Shown here: in pieces, positions 44,853 through 55,237 of the stretch
Numbering within the stretch: position 1 is the first letter of the stretch
How the letters are laid out: each line of letters opens with the position of its first letter
Source of the DNA: Ignavibacteriota bacterium
Lineage (GTDB): Bacteria > Bacteroidota > Ignavibacteria > UBA10030
Assembly: GCA_003170475.1 (NCBI GenBank)
Contig: PMZI01000050.1
Coordinates: 1-61,087 of the forward strand
Direction of reading: 5' to 3'
Length of the DNA: 61,087 nucleotides
Notes under the pieces: model-generated
Databases searched by the model: none
What the model was told of the DNA's origin: nothing
What the model saw: the letters and a program-made list of their open reading frames with translations, nothing else
Program-made: the position numbers and the translations under genes

Positions 44853-45184
44853 GAACAGACCGATCCATGCATGGCAAGCCGGAGCAAGAGCACAGTTCGT
44901 GGCCGGGTTGATCATCGTCACTCATTTGGCAGAAGCTGTGAATGCCAGAGAACATTGTCAAAACATCTGATCACGTGGAACTGCTGTTCTCGTTCATGCA
45001 GGCAGAATGCACATCACGACGCTCTCCAGATCGTTCGCATGTCATGAACCTTCTATTATAGAGTGGGCAGACTCTCACTTTGCTGAAGGTCGTTTCCCCC
45101 CCGTTGGTCATGCCTGCTGTTCTTTAGGCGATGCCTCGGGCGCACCCTGACTTTGGTAGGAACATATACTATGACACATGTTTG

Positions 45185-48100
45185 ATGGAGCCTAAGACCA
45201 AATCGTATGTGCGCCTCGCCATCAAAGCTGTCTCATGGGTACTCGGCGGCATACTGGTTCTGATCATCCTCACGATGGTGGCCCTGCAGTTCCCGGGAGT
45301 GCAGCGCATCATTGCACAGAAGCTGTTTTCATCGATATCACAAAAGACAAATACCCGCGTCGAGATTGGTTCTGTCACAATAGCTCTCACGCACTCGGTC
45401 GTTCTCCGGAACATATTCATTGAAAGCCGTCAGCGGGATACGTTACTATCGATTCAAACGCTGGCAGCGGACGTGAACCTCTTTAGCCTTTTCTCGAGCC
45501 ACGTCAATGTGAGAAACGTCCGGATTGACTCGCTCACTGCCCATATCACCCGCAGTTTGCCGGACAGCAGCTACAACTTCGAATTCATCATCGACGCACT
45601 CAGTTCCCCATCAACGACTCCAGATGCTCATCCTGATACGTCTGCAGGACCAGGCTGGCATATAACGTTGGGCGGAGTGAGCCTCAACGGCGTGCACGCC
45701 ACCTACGATGACGAGGTAAGCGGATTGCACGCGCATCTGCAGCTCGGCAGCCTGAAGGCTTCGATCGACAAGTTCGATCTCGACAAGAACAAGATTCACC
45801 TCGACGAATTGTCTCTTGCCAACGCAAGCGCGAGCGTCGTGCAAGGAAAAGAATCTCCGCCCGATGGATCGACATCTGCAGACTTCGACTTCGGGATCGG
45901 AAGCCTCTCGCTGTCAAAGATTCGCTTCAAGTATGAAGACGTCCTGACGAGAGAAAGCTACATCGTCGACCTTGGAACGTCTGCCCTTCTTGCCGAAACA
46001 GTCGACCTGCCATCGCACCATATAGCCGTCAAGAACTTCCTGCTTGAAAACACAAACGTTGCCATCGTACCACCGAAAGAAAACAACAACCAAACACCGA
46101 AGCCCGGTTCGACTGCTCTGCCTTGGGTGATCAGCCTCGGACGCCTGACTCTCAACAACAACAGCGTACAATACGATGTTCAAGGTGCCGCCACAACGAA
46201 AGGCCTGGATCTGAATCATCTCCGTCTGGACGGCCTGACGATGCGGGCAGGGAATATGCATTACAGTGGAAATCACATTGCGGCAGATATCCATCAGGCA
46301 TCTTTTCGGGAGCATTCCGGCATAGAGTTGCATGAACTCTCAGGCGGATTCAAGCTCGACTCTCTGCACGCGCAGCTCACGGATTTTACGGTGGCAACTG
46401 CGACCAGTCGCATTCACCAGAATACCCTTCTCAGCTACTCTTCCCTTTCCGCGCTCAGGAACTTCCCCGGCACAGTGAGCGTGAAGGCAACATTCAGTGA
46501 TTCCCACGTCGCGCTTTCGGATTTGCTCTCTTTCCTGCCGGCTCTTCCGATGAGGAACATACCTGGTGCATCGATAGTGTTCTCCTCCAAACTCTCAGGG
46601 TTTGTGCGTGATTTGCACATAGAGGAGTTCCGGGCGACCACGGGAGATTCGACTACGGTTGACCTCACCGGTTCGATCCTCGGATTGCCGGAGGTTGAAA
46701 AGACATACTATGATGTGAATCTGCGTCTCCTCTCTTCCGGTCGGAAAGACATTCAGGCACTTCTTGCCGATTCATTACTCCCGAAGAGCATCGTGTTGCC
46801 GGCGACCATGACAATGAGCGGAACCTACAAAGGAACGCTGAAGAGTTTTTCCGTTTCATCGGTCATCGAAACCAGCATTGGAAACGTGCAAGGGACTTTA
46901 GCGATGATCTCCGGGCCAGGGCCCGGCTCAAGAGACACTCAATGGAAAACAGATGTGAATGTGGAGGAGTTCAATATCGGTTCGCTTCTGAACGATCCCG
47001 AAACATTCGGTCCGGTTTCGATGAAGATTTCCGCAGCCGGCACAGGACTAAACAAAGATAACGTCGACGGTCAGATCAATGTGCTTGTAGACAAGGCGGT
47101 TGTGCTCGGGTATCCCTATCGGCACATCTTGCTCGATGGAACTGCGCGCCCGAATAGATTTGACGTGAAGTCATCGGTTCAGGATTCCAACATCGTCTTT
47201 GCGCTCACCGGCAGCGCCAGTACGAGCGGGGAGGATCCTACGTACAAATTCACGCTGGATGTGAAAGGCGCCGACCTGCGCCGTCTCAACCTCTCAGCGG
47301 ACGACATTCGTGTCGCAGGCACCATGACATCCAACCTGACCGGTCGGAACATCCAGGATCTCCTTGGCACCATCGATGTGCGCAATGTCGTGATCATCAA
47401 AGACGGCAAACATTATACTATAGACTCTGTTGTCTACGCATCGCTCCAGAAAGAAGGAAAAACTCACGTCACTCTCGAATCCACGGTCTTCGCAGGCCAA
47501 TTCGACGGGTCCATGTCTCCCGGCAATATGCCAAAAGTGCTGAAAGAACATTTTGCGCACTATTTCACCATGCAGGGAGAGCAACGCCAGAAGGATCTTC
47601 AAGGGAAGGCGTTCACGTTTCACGTCACTGTGCGAGATCCGAGCACTCTCACGAACATTTTCTTTCCGCAACTCCACCACCTCTCCGCAGGAACCATTGA
47701 AGGCAAGTACAGCGGCAATGTACCCAGCCTGAGTTTGAATATCGACATCCCCAGGCTTGACTATAACGATCTTCGGATCGACAGCCTTGCTCTCAGGGTG
47801 ACCAGTAATGCCGATCTGTTGCAGGCAACCCTAAAAATGGGTTCGATAGCTGATTCGATGTTCCGGGTCACGAATCTCCAACTCGTCGCAAAGGGCGGGC
47901 ACGATAGCATTGAGGTTGCCTTGAAGAGTACCCGCAAGGACGGCCTTACGAAGTTGCTTCTCGCCGGAGTAGTCACGAGCGTTCCGGATGGATACACGTT
48001 CCGATTCAACGAGCATGGCATCGTGTTTCAAGATCTCCCCTGGAACATTCCACCCGACAATTACCTGCTCTTTGGCAAGAACCAATTTGTTGCGCACCAT

Positions 48101-50170
48101 GTCGTGCTGCAAAGTGCGGGACAATCCGTTTCCCTCCAGAGCATGGACGAGAAGGTCCAACGTTCGCCGTTGAAGATTGAATTCAAGAGTTTTGATCTCG
48201 CCACACTTTCTCAGGTCGTGGAGCGCAGGAGCAGACTGCTCGGTGGCATTCTCACCGGGAATGTTGTCCTGCAGAACATGGAACATCAGATGGCATTCAC
48301 CTCGGACCTTGCGGCCAAAGGGTTCAGCCTGGACCAGAGGCTCATTGGTGATGTCACGCTGCACGCAAGCAACCAGACGGAAAACGTCTACGAAGTAAGC
48401 ATGGATATTGCCGGCAATGGGAATCAGATTGACATGAAGGGAACTTATCGGAGCAAAGAGGGAGGGAGCGAACTGGATCTCACCAGCGAATTCACGAACG
48501 TGAACCTTTCCAGCATTGAACCGTTCACGTTTGGCACAGTGCAACGGCTTTCGGGAACAATGACAGGGGGTTTGCACCTCACAGGTACACGGAAGAAGCC
48601 TTTTGTCACAGGGGAATTGAATTTCACCAATGCCGCATTCAGTCCGACATTCCTGAAGAGCTACCTGCATCTCAACAACGGCAAACTGGCATTTGACGGA
48701 ACGGGAGTCGAGTTCAAGGCCTTCGAGCTCCTCGACACCCTCGGCAACAAAGCTTCATTGAGCGGTCGCCTGTCGACCGAGAATTTTCGCTTTTACAGCT
48801 TCGACGTGAAGGTGCACACTGACAAGTTTCTGGTTATGAACAAGCCCGCGAGTCGCGATGCTCTCTATTATGGCACCGCCATACTCAACAGTGATATTTC
48901 TGTGAAAGGAGATCAGAGAAGACCAATCATCACTATGCGCGCAGAGTTGGACAAAGGGACGAATCTCACGCTCGTGCTCCCGGAATCAGAGCTTGCCGTG
49001 GAGGAGCGCAAGGGCATTGTAACGTTCGTCGACGTTCAACTCCCTTCCAACTCCATCATGTCCCGACAGGATCACCGGACAGAAAGAGACACCACGGAAA
49101 CGGACCTTTCGTCCTTGGACCTCACATCAAATCTCACGGTGAACAAGGATTCCAGACTCCGAATATTGATCGATCCCGTTGCGGGCGATTCGCTGGTAAT
49201 CCAGGGCGAGGCGACGTTGAGCTTCACGATTGACCCAAGCGGAAAACTCACTCTCACAGGGCGTTACGACATCCTCAAGGGATCGTACCAACTTTCGTTT
49301 GCGGACGTCATCAAGAGAGATTTCGCCATTACAGAAGGAAGCAGCCTCACCTGGTTCGGATCGCCCTATGAAGCCGACGTCGATATCACCGCCATGTATA
49401 CGGTGAAGGCCTCTGTACTGGAGTTGATTCAGGATCAACTTGCCGGAATCAGTCAGGAGGAACGCAATAAATACAAGCAGGAGCTTCCTATCCAGGTTTA
49501 CCTCATGATGAAGGGAAAACTCTTGAAGCCGGATATTCACTTTCGGCTTGACCTCCCTCCTGAACAACGAGGTGTCTTAAGTGGAAGCGTGTACGCGAAA
49601 TTGAATGAACTCAATGGCCAGGAATCCGAACTCAACAAGCAGGTATTTGCTCTTCTGGTCCTGAGCAGATTTGTCCCGGAAAACCCGCTTGCCTCCTCAG
49701 GGGGAACCGGGGGACTTTCCGATTTTGCCCGTTCAAGCGGTAGCCAAATCCTCTCATCGCAGTTGAACCGATTATCTGAACAATACATCGCAGGCGCGAA
49801 TCTCAACGTGGGCCTGGACTCCTATCAAGACTACTCGACCGGCACTGCCGAAGGACGAACCCAACTGAAACTGGCGCTTTCAAAACAACTTTTTGATGAA
49901 CGCGTGACCGTTCAGGTGGGCGGGAATGTGGACCTCGAGGGGCGTCGAAGTCAGGAGAATTCGCTCAACAATTTTGCTGGAGATCTCAAGGTGTTGTACA
50001 AACTCACCGAAGATGGCCGCTGGCAGCTGCAGGTGTTCAGACAGAACTCTTACGAGGGAGCCATCGACGGGGATATCACGAAGACAGGTGTTGGCGTTGT
50101 GTTCATGATCGATTTCGACAAACTGTTCGGCATCACGCTCCAACCGGCTCTTCCGGAGGAGAAGAAATAA
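45185..50170 (+). CDS. tamB: TamB-like translocation/assembly protein
   Basis: 1661 residues from the ATG at 45185, which starts MEPKTKSYVRLAIKAVSWVL; an upstream ATG at 45131 in the same frame adds 18 residues and cannot be excluded (neither has a strong ribosome site). One N-terminal membrane helix, then about 1500 residues of beta-rich periplasmic filament with repeated LxLxxLxVxG strands (LDLSSNLTVNKDSRLRILID region), and the TamB C-terminal domain: SLTWFGSPYEADVDITAMYT, LVLSRFVPENPLASSGG and a terminal IDFDKLFGITLQPALP. Spans the periplasm and works with the next gene in outer-membrane protein or lipid transfer. Confidence 0.93.
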   Translation: MEPKTKSYVRLAIKAVSWVLGGILVLIILTMVALQFPGVQRIIAQKLFSSISQKTNTRVEIGSVTIALTHSVVLRNIFIESRQRDTLLSIQTLAADVNLFSLFSSHVNVRNVRIDSLTAHITRSLPDSSYNFEFIIDALSSPSTTPDAHPDTSAGPGWHITLGGVSLNGVHATYDDEVSGLHAHLQLGSLKASIDKFDLDKNKIHLDELSLANASASVVQGKESPPDGSTSADFDFGIGSLSLSKIRFKYEDVLTRESYIVDLGTSALLAETVDLPSHHIAVKNFLLENTNVAIVPPKENNNQTPKPGSTALPWVISLGRLTLNNNSVQYDVQGAATTKGLDLNHLRLDGLTMRAGNMHYSGNHIAADIHQASFREHSGIELHELSGGFKLDSLHAQLTDFTVATATSRIHQNTLLSYSSLSALRNFPGTVSVKATFSDSHVALSDLLSFLPALPMRNIPGASIVFSSKLSGFVRDLHIEEFRATTGDSTTVDLTGSILGLPEVEKTYYDVNLRLLSSGRKDIQALLADSLLPKSIVLPATMTMSGTYKGTLKSFSVSSVIETSIGNVQGTLAMISGPGPGSRDTQWKTDVNVEEFNIGSLLNDPETFGPVSMKISAAGTGLNKDNVDGQINVLVDKAVVLGYPYRHILLDGTARPNRFDVKSSVQDSNIVFALTGSASTSGEDPTYKFTLDVKGADLRRLNLSADDIRVAGTMTSNLTGRNIQDLLGTIDVRNVVIIKDGKHYTIDSVVYASLQKEGKTHVTLESTVFAGQFDGSMSPGNMPKVLKEHFAHYFTMQGEQRQKDLQGKAFTFHVTVRDPSTLTNIFFPQLHHLSAGTIEGKYSGNVPSLSLNIDIPRLDYNDLRIDSLALRVTSNADLLQATLKMGSIADSMFRVTNLQLVAKGGHDSIEVALKSTRKDGLTKLLLAGVVTSVPDGYTFRFNEHGIVFQDLPWNIPPDNYLLFGKNQFVAHHVVLQSAGQSVSLQSMDEKVQRSPLKIEFKSFDLATLSQVVERRSRLLGGILTGNVVLQNMEHQMAFTSDLAAKGFSLDQRLIGDVTLHASNQTENVYEVSMDIAGNGNQIDMKGTYRSKEGGSELDLTSEFTNVNLSSIEPFTFGTVQRLSGTMTGGLHLTGTRKKPFVTGELNFTNAAFSPTFLKSYLHLNNGKLAFDGTGVEFKAFELLDTLGNKASLSGRLSTENFRFYSFDVKVHTDKFLVMNKPASRDALYYGTAILNSDISVKGDQRRPIITMRAELDKGTNLTLVLPESELAVEERKGIVTFVDVQLPSNSIMSRQDHRTERDTTETDLSSLDLTSNLTVNKDSRLRILIDPVAGDSLVIQGEATLSFTIDPSGKLTLTGRYDILKGSYQLSFADVIKRDFAITEGSSLTWFGSPYEADVDITAMYTVKASVLELIQDQLAGISQEERNKYKQELPIQVYLMMKGKLLKPDIHFRLDLPPEQRGVLSGSVYAKLNELNGQESELNKQVFALLVLSRFVPENPLASSGGTGGLSDFARSSGSQILSSQLNRLSEQYIAGANLNVGLDSYQDYSTGTAEGRTQLKLALSKQLFDERVTVQVGGNVDLEGRRSQENSLNNFAGDLKVLYKLTEDGRWQLQVFRQNSYEGAIDGDITKTGVGVVFMIDFDKLFGITLQPALPEEKK

Positions 50171-52480
50171 ATGCGAAGAGGACGTTCCCATATTGAGTCT
50201 CTTCTCCTTGTTGGCGTCGCCGTCGTGTTCGCGTCGTTCGTCGCAGGTTGCAGCAACACAGCGTATCTCACTCAAGGTGAGAAACTGTATACCGGTGCAG
50301 TGGTGCACATCGAAGAGAAAGATGCTCTCGCGAATAAAAACGATCTGGAGAACCAATTGGGATTGCTTGCCAAGCCGTCGGCGAATGGAAAACTCCTCGG
50401 GCTCTTCCGCTTCAAGTTATGGTTGTATAACATCGGCTTTTTCAAGGAGACTTTGGGTGAACCGCCGGTCCTGCTGGAATCTGTTGTCCCCGATCGGGTT
50501 GCAGACAGAATGCACACACTGTTGGAGAACCAAGGATACTTCTGGACGGATGTGCGCTTCACTGTTCATGAAGAGGAGCACACCGCGGCCATTCAATACG
50601 ATATCGAGGTCCATACCCCCTACAGAATTCATGGCATCACGGTGAAAGGCGACAGCACCACCCTGATGGAGGCAATTCGTTCCACGATGGGGACAACCCT
50701 GATCACCGCAGGCGACCAATACGATCTCGGGAAACTCAAAGCGGAGCGTGAGCGCATTGACGGAGCGCTGAAAGAGAAGGGCTATTTCTATTTCTCTCCC
50801 GACTTCATTGCGTATCAAGCGGATAGTACCGCCGGAAACAAAACGGTTGATCTTTCCCTTGAAATCAAAAAAGACATTCCTGACGAAGCAACCCGCGTGT
50901 ATGCGATCGGCAACATCTATATCTACTCCGGCTATTCACTGAATCGTGACAGTCTTGCAGTCTCTGCCGGCGACACCGTGGGTGTTGGTGGCTGCTACTA
51001 CATCAACCTGGACAAGAAGATTGAACCTGACGTGATCGTCCGCTCCATTTTCCTTAAAAAAGGTGACACATACAGCCGAAAGAATCACGATCTCACGTTG
51101 AACAGGCTCATGAACCTCGGTATTTTTAAATTCGTCAATATTCGATTTGTCGCCGCTGATTCGGCGGGCAACCCGCGTCTGGAGCCTCATATTTATCTCA
51201 CGTCGATGTCGATCAAGAACGTTCGGTTTGAGCTGGAGGGAGTTTCCAAATCCAATAACCTCGTAGGACCGGTGTTTAATTCCAGTTTTCGAAACAGAAA
51301 CTTGTTCGGCGGGGCGGAGCTCTTCACATTGAGTTTTGAGGTTGGCTACGAGACGCCTCTTGGCGGGGGACAGTCGGGGGGAAATTCGTTTGAAATCGGG
51401 ACTCGTGCGGAACTGGACCTGCCAAAGTTCGTTGCTCCGTTCAGACTTGAAAACGTATCAAGCCTCTTCGTGCCAAAAACTCGCATCATCCTCGGATTGA
51501 ATGTGCTGCAGCGAGTGCAGTACTATCAGCTGTTCTCAGTGGATGCTTCCTTTGGATACAACTGGAAGGAATCCATCAGCACGGAACATAATTTCAGTCC
51601 GCTTTCGATAACGTATGCACATCTGACCAATGCAACCCAGAAATTCGACGATCTGTTGAGTACTAATCCATTTTTGCGAAAAAGTTTCGAAGAACAGTTT
51701 ATCATCGGACAGAATTATTCTTTCACGTACAACGACCAGCTTGAGAAGGATCATAAGAACCACCTCTCCTTCAAAGGAAGTGTGGACCTGTCGGGGAACC
51801 TGCTGCAGCTTGCGCAATCACTGTTCACGAGTCACAAAGCATCACCAGAAACCCCCTACAAGATTGTCGGGGCGACATATTCAGAGTACTTCAAAGTTGA
51901 TATCGACGTGCGGAAGTACTACAATAGCCTTGATCAGACATCGTCTTTCGCCAGCAGGTTGATCGCGGGCATTGGGGTCCCGTACGCCAACTCCGCAACG
52001 ATGCCGTACGTGAAGCAGTTCTACATCGGGGGAAGCAACAGCGTGCGCGCCTTCAGCCCGCGCGGACTTGGACCCGGTTCGTATAGAACTCCCGATAGCC
52101 TTGCTGCGAATACCTTCATTGACCAGGCTGGGGATATCAAGTTAGAAGCCAACACCGAGTACAGGTTTCCCATCGTCAGTATTCTCAGGGGCGCACTCTT
52201 CATAGATGCAGGGAATATCTGGCTTCTGCGGGAAGACCCGAGCCGTCCCGGCGGTACGTTCTCCGGCAAAACATTCCTCGACGAAATGGCCGTTGGAACA
52301 GGGTTCGGCTTGCGGCTCGATCTCTCATTCTTCATTCTCCGGTTTGACCTCGCGTTTCCCTTGCGCGTCCCATATCTGCCTGCCAATGAGCGTTGGGTCC
52401 TCAGCAAGATCGATTTCGGCAATCCAACGTGGAGAAAGAACAACCTTGTGTTGAATATCGCTATTGGATATCCATATTGA
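50171..52480 (+). CDS. TamL: lipid-anchored TamA/BamA-type barrel
   Basis: 769 residues; its ATG directly follows the TAA of tamB. Signal sequence with lipobox FVAGC (Cys 27), the mark of TamL, the lipoprotein form of TamA in Bacteroidota. Three POTRA-like domains lie in ~40-385 (GYFWTDVRFTVHEEEH, GYFYFSPDF, IFLKKGDTYSRKNHDLT). The C-terminal Omp85 barrel (~390-769) includes FYIGGSNSVRAFSPRGLGPG, the conserved RGxxxG motif, and ends LVLNIAIGYPY. Together with TamB it should insert or transport envelope components. Confidence 0.93.
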   Translation: MRRGRSHIESLLLVGVAVVFASFVAGCSNTAYLTQGEKLYTGAVVHIEEKDALANKNDLENQLGLLAKPSANGKLLGLFRFKLWLYNIGFFKETLGEPPVLLESVVPDRVADRMHTLLENQGYFWTDVRFTVHEEEHTAAIQYDIEVHTPYRIHGITVKGDSTTLMEAIRSTMGTTLITAGDQYDLGKLKAERERIDGALKEKGYFYFSPDFIAYQADSTAGNKTVDLSLEIKKDIPDEATRVYAIGNIYIYSGYSLNRDSLAVSAGDTVGVGGCYYINLDKKIEPDVIVRSIFLKKGDTYSRKNHDLTLNRLMNLGIFKFVNIRFVAADSAGNPRLEPHIYLTSMSIKNVRFELEGVSKSNNLVGPVFNSSFRNRNLFGGAELFTLSFEVGYETPLGGGQSGGNSFEIGTRAELDLPKFVAPFRLENVSSLFVPKTRIILGLNVLQRVQYYQLFSVDASFGYNWKESISTEHNFSPLSITYAHLTNATQKFDDLLSTNPFLRKSFEEQFIIGQNYSFTYNDQLEKDHKNHLSFKGSVDLSGNLLQLAQSLFTSHKASPETPYKIVGATYSEYFKVDIDVRKYYNSLDQTSSFASRLIAGIGVPYANSATMPYVKQFYIGGSNSVRAFSPRGLGPGSYRTPDSLAANTFIDQAGDIKLEANTEYRFPIVSILRGALFIDAGNIWLLREDPSRPGGTFSGKTFLDEMAVGTGFGLRLDLSFFILRFDLAFPLRVPYLPANERWVLSKIDFGNPTWRKNNLVLNIAIGYPY

Positions 52481-52749
52481 TCAACGGTACCAATGCGATG
52501 GCGACTGTCACAGGTCTGGTGCTACGCGCTCTCGCCATGTTCTTCTCTCTGATTCCTCGCTGAACCCTGGTCTCGTTAATTTGTTCCTGCAGGCTAGGCA
52601 TTTATGAAGCAAAGGAATTCATCTGTTTCCTTGCCCGTCCGAATCGACAGATCGACCCGAAGCGTTTCGCAGGATCTGTATCCTTTCGGGAAACAGTCGG
52701 ACTCACAGCATGCTATTCCCTTCCGGACAGCGCGTGCTGCACGGCAAAA

Positions 52750-52804
52750 AGGATTAACTACTTTATCATCCTTTCGAGCTATTCCCGTTTGACGAATCCA
52801 TGGG
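52750..52804 (+). promoter_or_regulatory. 55-bp ECF-type promoter motif, copy D
   Basis: GGATTAA (2-8), ATCATCC (16-22), TTTCGAGCTATT (23-34), TTGACG (40-45), ATCCATG (47-53). It sits 67 nt before the preferred glycosyltransferase start and 270 nt after tamL; 52481-52749 contains no gene or structure that I see. Confidence 0.7.
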
Positions 52805-52871
52805 TATGTTTTCATGCCATGGTGAGGAGTGTGTTTTCCTCAAGAAACGGCATGAGAAGAGGAGATTCTTC

Positions 52872-55193
52872 GTGACACAATGCGTAACGAATCCAAAAGT
52901 CAACCGAATTGCCTTCGTCGGGAACTACTCTCCCAGACAATGCGGCATAGCCACCTTTACAACAGACCTCTGTGAGGCTGTCGCATCGGCGTTTGTTGAA
53001 ACATCGTGTATCGCTTTGCCGATCAATGATACCGAGGCAGGGTACGCATACCCGAGCCGGGTTCGTTTTGAACTGGCGGAGAAAGACATCCATTCGTACA
53101 GGCGGGCCGCGGACTTCCTGAATATCAACGATGTCGATCTGGTATGCCTGCAATTCGAGTATGGGATTTTCGGAGGAAAATCAGGAAGTCACATCCTGAC
53201 GCTCCTGCGCGATCTTCGAATGCCGATTGTCACAACATTGCACACCATACTCAACTCCCCATCCCCCGATCAGCGAATGGTGCTGGAAGAAGTTGCCGCT
53301 CTTTCCGACAGGTTGGTGGTCATGAGCGAGCGCGGAGCCGAATTTCTGCAATCGGTCTATCACGTTCGGCCGGAAAAAATTGATGTGATTCCGCACGGCA
53401 TTCCTGATGTGCCGTTCGTTGATCCGAGTTTCAACAAGGACCTCTTTGGCGTGGAGGGGAAGACCGTCTTGTTGAGTTTTGGTTTGCTTTCGGCGAACAA
53501 AGGAATCGAGACCGTGATCTCCGCCCTCCCCGACATTGTTGCCCGATATCCCGACACAGTGTACATCGTTGTCGGTGCGACGCACCCACATGTTCTTCAA
53601 CATGAAGGCGAATCGTATCGACTCTCCCTTCAGTGGTTAGCTCAACAGAAGGGGGTGGAAAGTCATGTCATCTTCTACAATCGCTTTGTGAGTCTGGAAG
53701 AACTGGTTGAGTTCATCGGAGCCGCTGATATCTATATCACTCCCTATCTCAACGAGGCACAGATCACCTCCGGGACACTTGCGTACACATTGGGAGCAGG
53801 GAAGGCGGTCATTTCGACACCATATTGGTACGCTCAAGAGATGCTTGCCGATAAACGAGGTGTGCTTGTCCCCTTCAGTGACCCCGCTGCCCTGGCTGAG
53901 CAAGTGATTAACCTGTTAGGCAATGAAGCGGAGCGGCACGCGATGCGCAAGCGAGCTTATATGTTTGGGCGAGCGATGATTTGGTCCGAAGTGGCGAAGC
54001 GCTACATGGAGAGCTTTGAACGCGCTCGGTCAGAACGTCGCCACTACATCCCGCCAGGGTTCATCGCAAAAGCGCTCGATCGTTATCCGAGTGAGTTGCC
54101 TCCGTTGAAATCGGATCACCTGAGGATCATGACGGACGAAACAGGGATTCTTCAGCATGCTCTCTTCACCGTGCCGAATTATTCCCACGGGTACACCACC
54201 GACGACAACGCCCGCGCTCTTCTGGTGAGCATTCTCTCCGACGAACTGGGAAACAGCGAGAGCCTGGGTTTGGCTTCCCGCTATCTCGCTTTCCTCGGAT
54301 TTGCATTCAATGTCCAGAACAAACGGTTCCGAAATGTCATGGACTATCAGCGCAACTGGGCAGAAGACACAGGTTCTGATGACAGTCATGGCCGCGCGAT
54401 TTGGGCGTTGGGAACCGTCTTGAGCCACTCGACGTCTCCGTCGTTTAATAGCATGGCAGGCTGGCTGTTTGAGCAAGCCCTTCCCTCCATCCTCGTGACG
54501 ACGAGCCCACGCGCGTGGGCATTTGCCCTCATCGGCATTTCCGAGTATTCACAAAAATACTCCGGAGACCGAATGGCCAACCAGGTCAGCGAAGAATTGG
54601 CGGGCCGACTACTAAGGTCGTACCAAACTGATCATTCGGAAGACTGGCGTTGGTTTGAGAGGACGCTGACGTACTGCAATGCAGTCCTCCCTCATGCTCT
54701 CCTTATCTGCGGCAAGTCAATTCCGAACACCGCGATGACTGATGCTGGATTGGAGTCGTTGCGTTGGCTGGCCGATTTGCAATGCGCGCCTGAAGGTCAT
54801 TTTGTCCCAATAGGCTCCAACGGATTCTATGAGTTTGGAGGCGAACGTGCCCGCTTCGATCAACAGCCGATTGAAGCACAGGCGATGGTCTCGGCGTGTC
54901 TCGAAGCATTCAGAATTACAGGGGACAATCACTGGAACAAAGAAGCCCGACGGGCGTTCGAGTGGTTTCTCGGGCGGAACGATTTGAATCTTCCGTTGTA
55001 TGATGCCACAACGGGTGGCTGCCGCGACGGTCTCCATCCCGACCGGCCAAACCAGAATCAGGGTGCAGAATCCACGCTCGCATTTCTTCAGTCCTTGTTG
55101 GAATTGCGTTTAGCCGAACAGACAGAATTATCTATGGGGGTATTATTAAAACCAACAATCAGCATCTCGAGCTCTTTCACAGAAGCAAACTGA
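52872..55193 (+). CDS. GT4-type glycosyltransferase with C-terminal toroid-like domain
   Basis: 773 residues from the GTG at 52872, chosen because GAGGAG stands 7 nt upstream and because the ATG at 52800 would lie inside the promoter motif. Residues ~10-400 are a GT-B glycosyltransferase: RQCGIATFTTDLCEAV, VCLQFEYGIFGGKSG, VLLSFGLLSANKGIETVISA, VIFYNRFVSLEELVEFIGAADIYI-like region and ITSGTLAYTLGAGKAVIST. Residues ~420-770 are an alpha/alpha helical domain (TDDNARALLV, DSHGRAIWALG, GRDDLNL-type), like that of glycoside hydrolases. Makes or trims a mannose- or glucose-containing glycan. It precedes a GH130-type gene. Confidence 0.88.
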   Translation: MTQCVTNPKVNRIAFVGNYSPRQCGIATFTTDLCEAVASAFVETSCIALPINDTEAGYAYPSRVRFELAEKDIHSYRRAADFLNINDVDLVCLQFEYGIFGGKSGSHILTLLRDLRMPIVTTLHTILNSPSPDQRMVLEEVAALSDRLVVMSERGAEFLQSVYHVRPEKIDVIPHGIPDVPFVDPSFNKDLFGVEGKTVLLSFGLLSANKGIETVISALPDIVARYPDTVYIVVGATHPHVLQHEGESYRLSLQWLAQQKGVESHVIFYNRFVSLEELVEFIGAADIYITPYLNEAQITSGTLAYTLGAGKAVISTPYWYAQEMLADKRGVLVPFSDPAALAEQVINLLGNEAERHAMRKRAYMFGRAMIWSEVAKRYMESFERARSERRHYIPPGFIAKALDRYPSELPPLKSDHLRIMTDETGILQHALFTVPNYSHGYTTDDNARALLVSILSDELGNSESLGLASRYLAFLGFAFNVQNKRFRNVMDYQRNWAEDTGSDDSHGRAIWALGTVLSHSTSPSFNSMAGWLFEQALPSILVTTSPRAWAFALIGISEYSQKYSGDRMANQVSEELAGRLLRSYQTDHSEDWRWFERTLTYCNAVLPHALLICGKSIPNTAMTDAGLESLRWLADLQCAPEGHFVPIGSNGFYEFGGERARFDQQPIEAQAMVSACLEAFRITGDNHWNKEARRAFEWFLGRNDLNLPLYDATTGGCRDGLHPDRPNQNQGAESTLAFLQSLLELRLAEQTELSMGVLLKPTISISSSFTEAN

Positions 55194-55237
55194 ATCCCAT
55201 TCTCACCGCCGAGCATTGGCCCTATCCTATCAATAGC

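Noticed and set aside
47831-48670. 279-codon - strand frame inside tamB
   Set aside because: Antisense to a continuous TamB filament domain; composition is a mirrored codon pattern.
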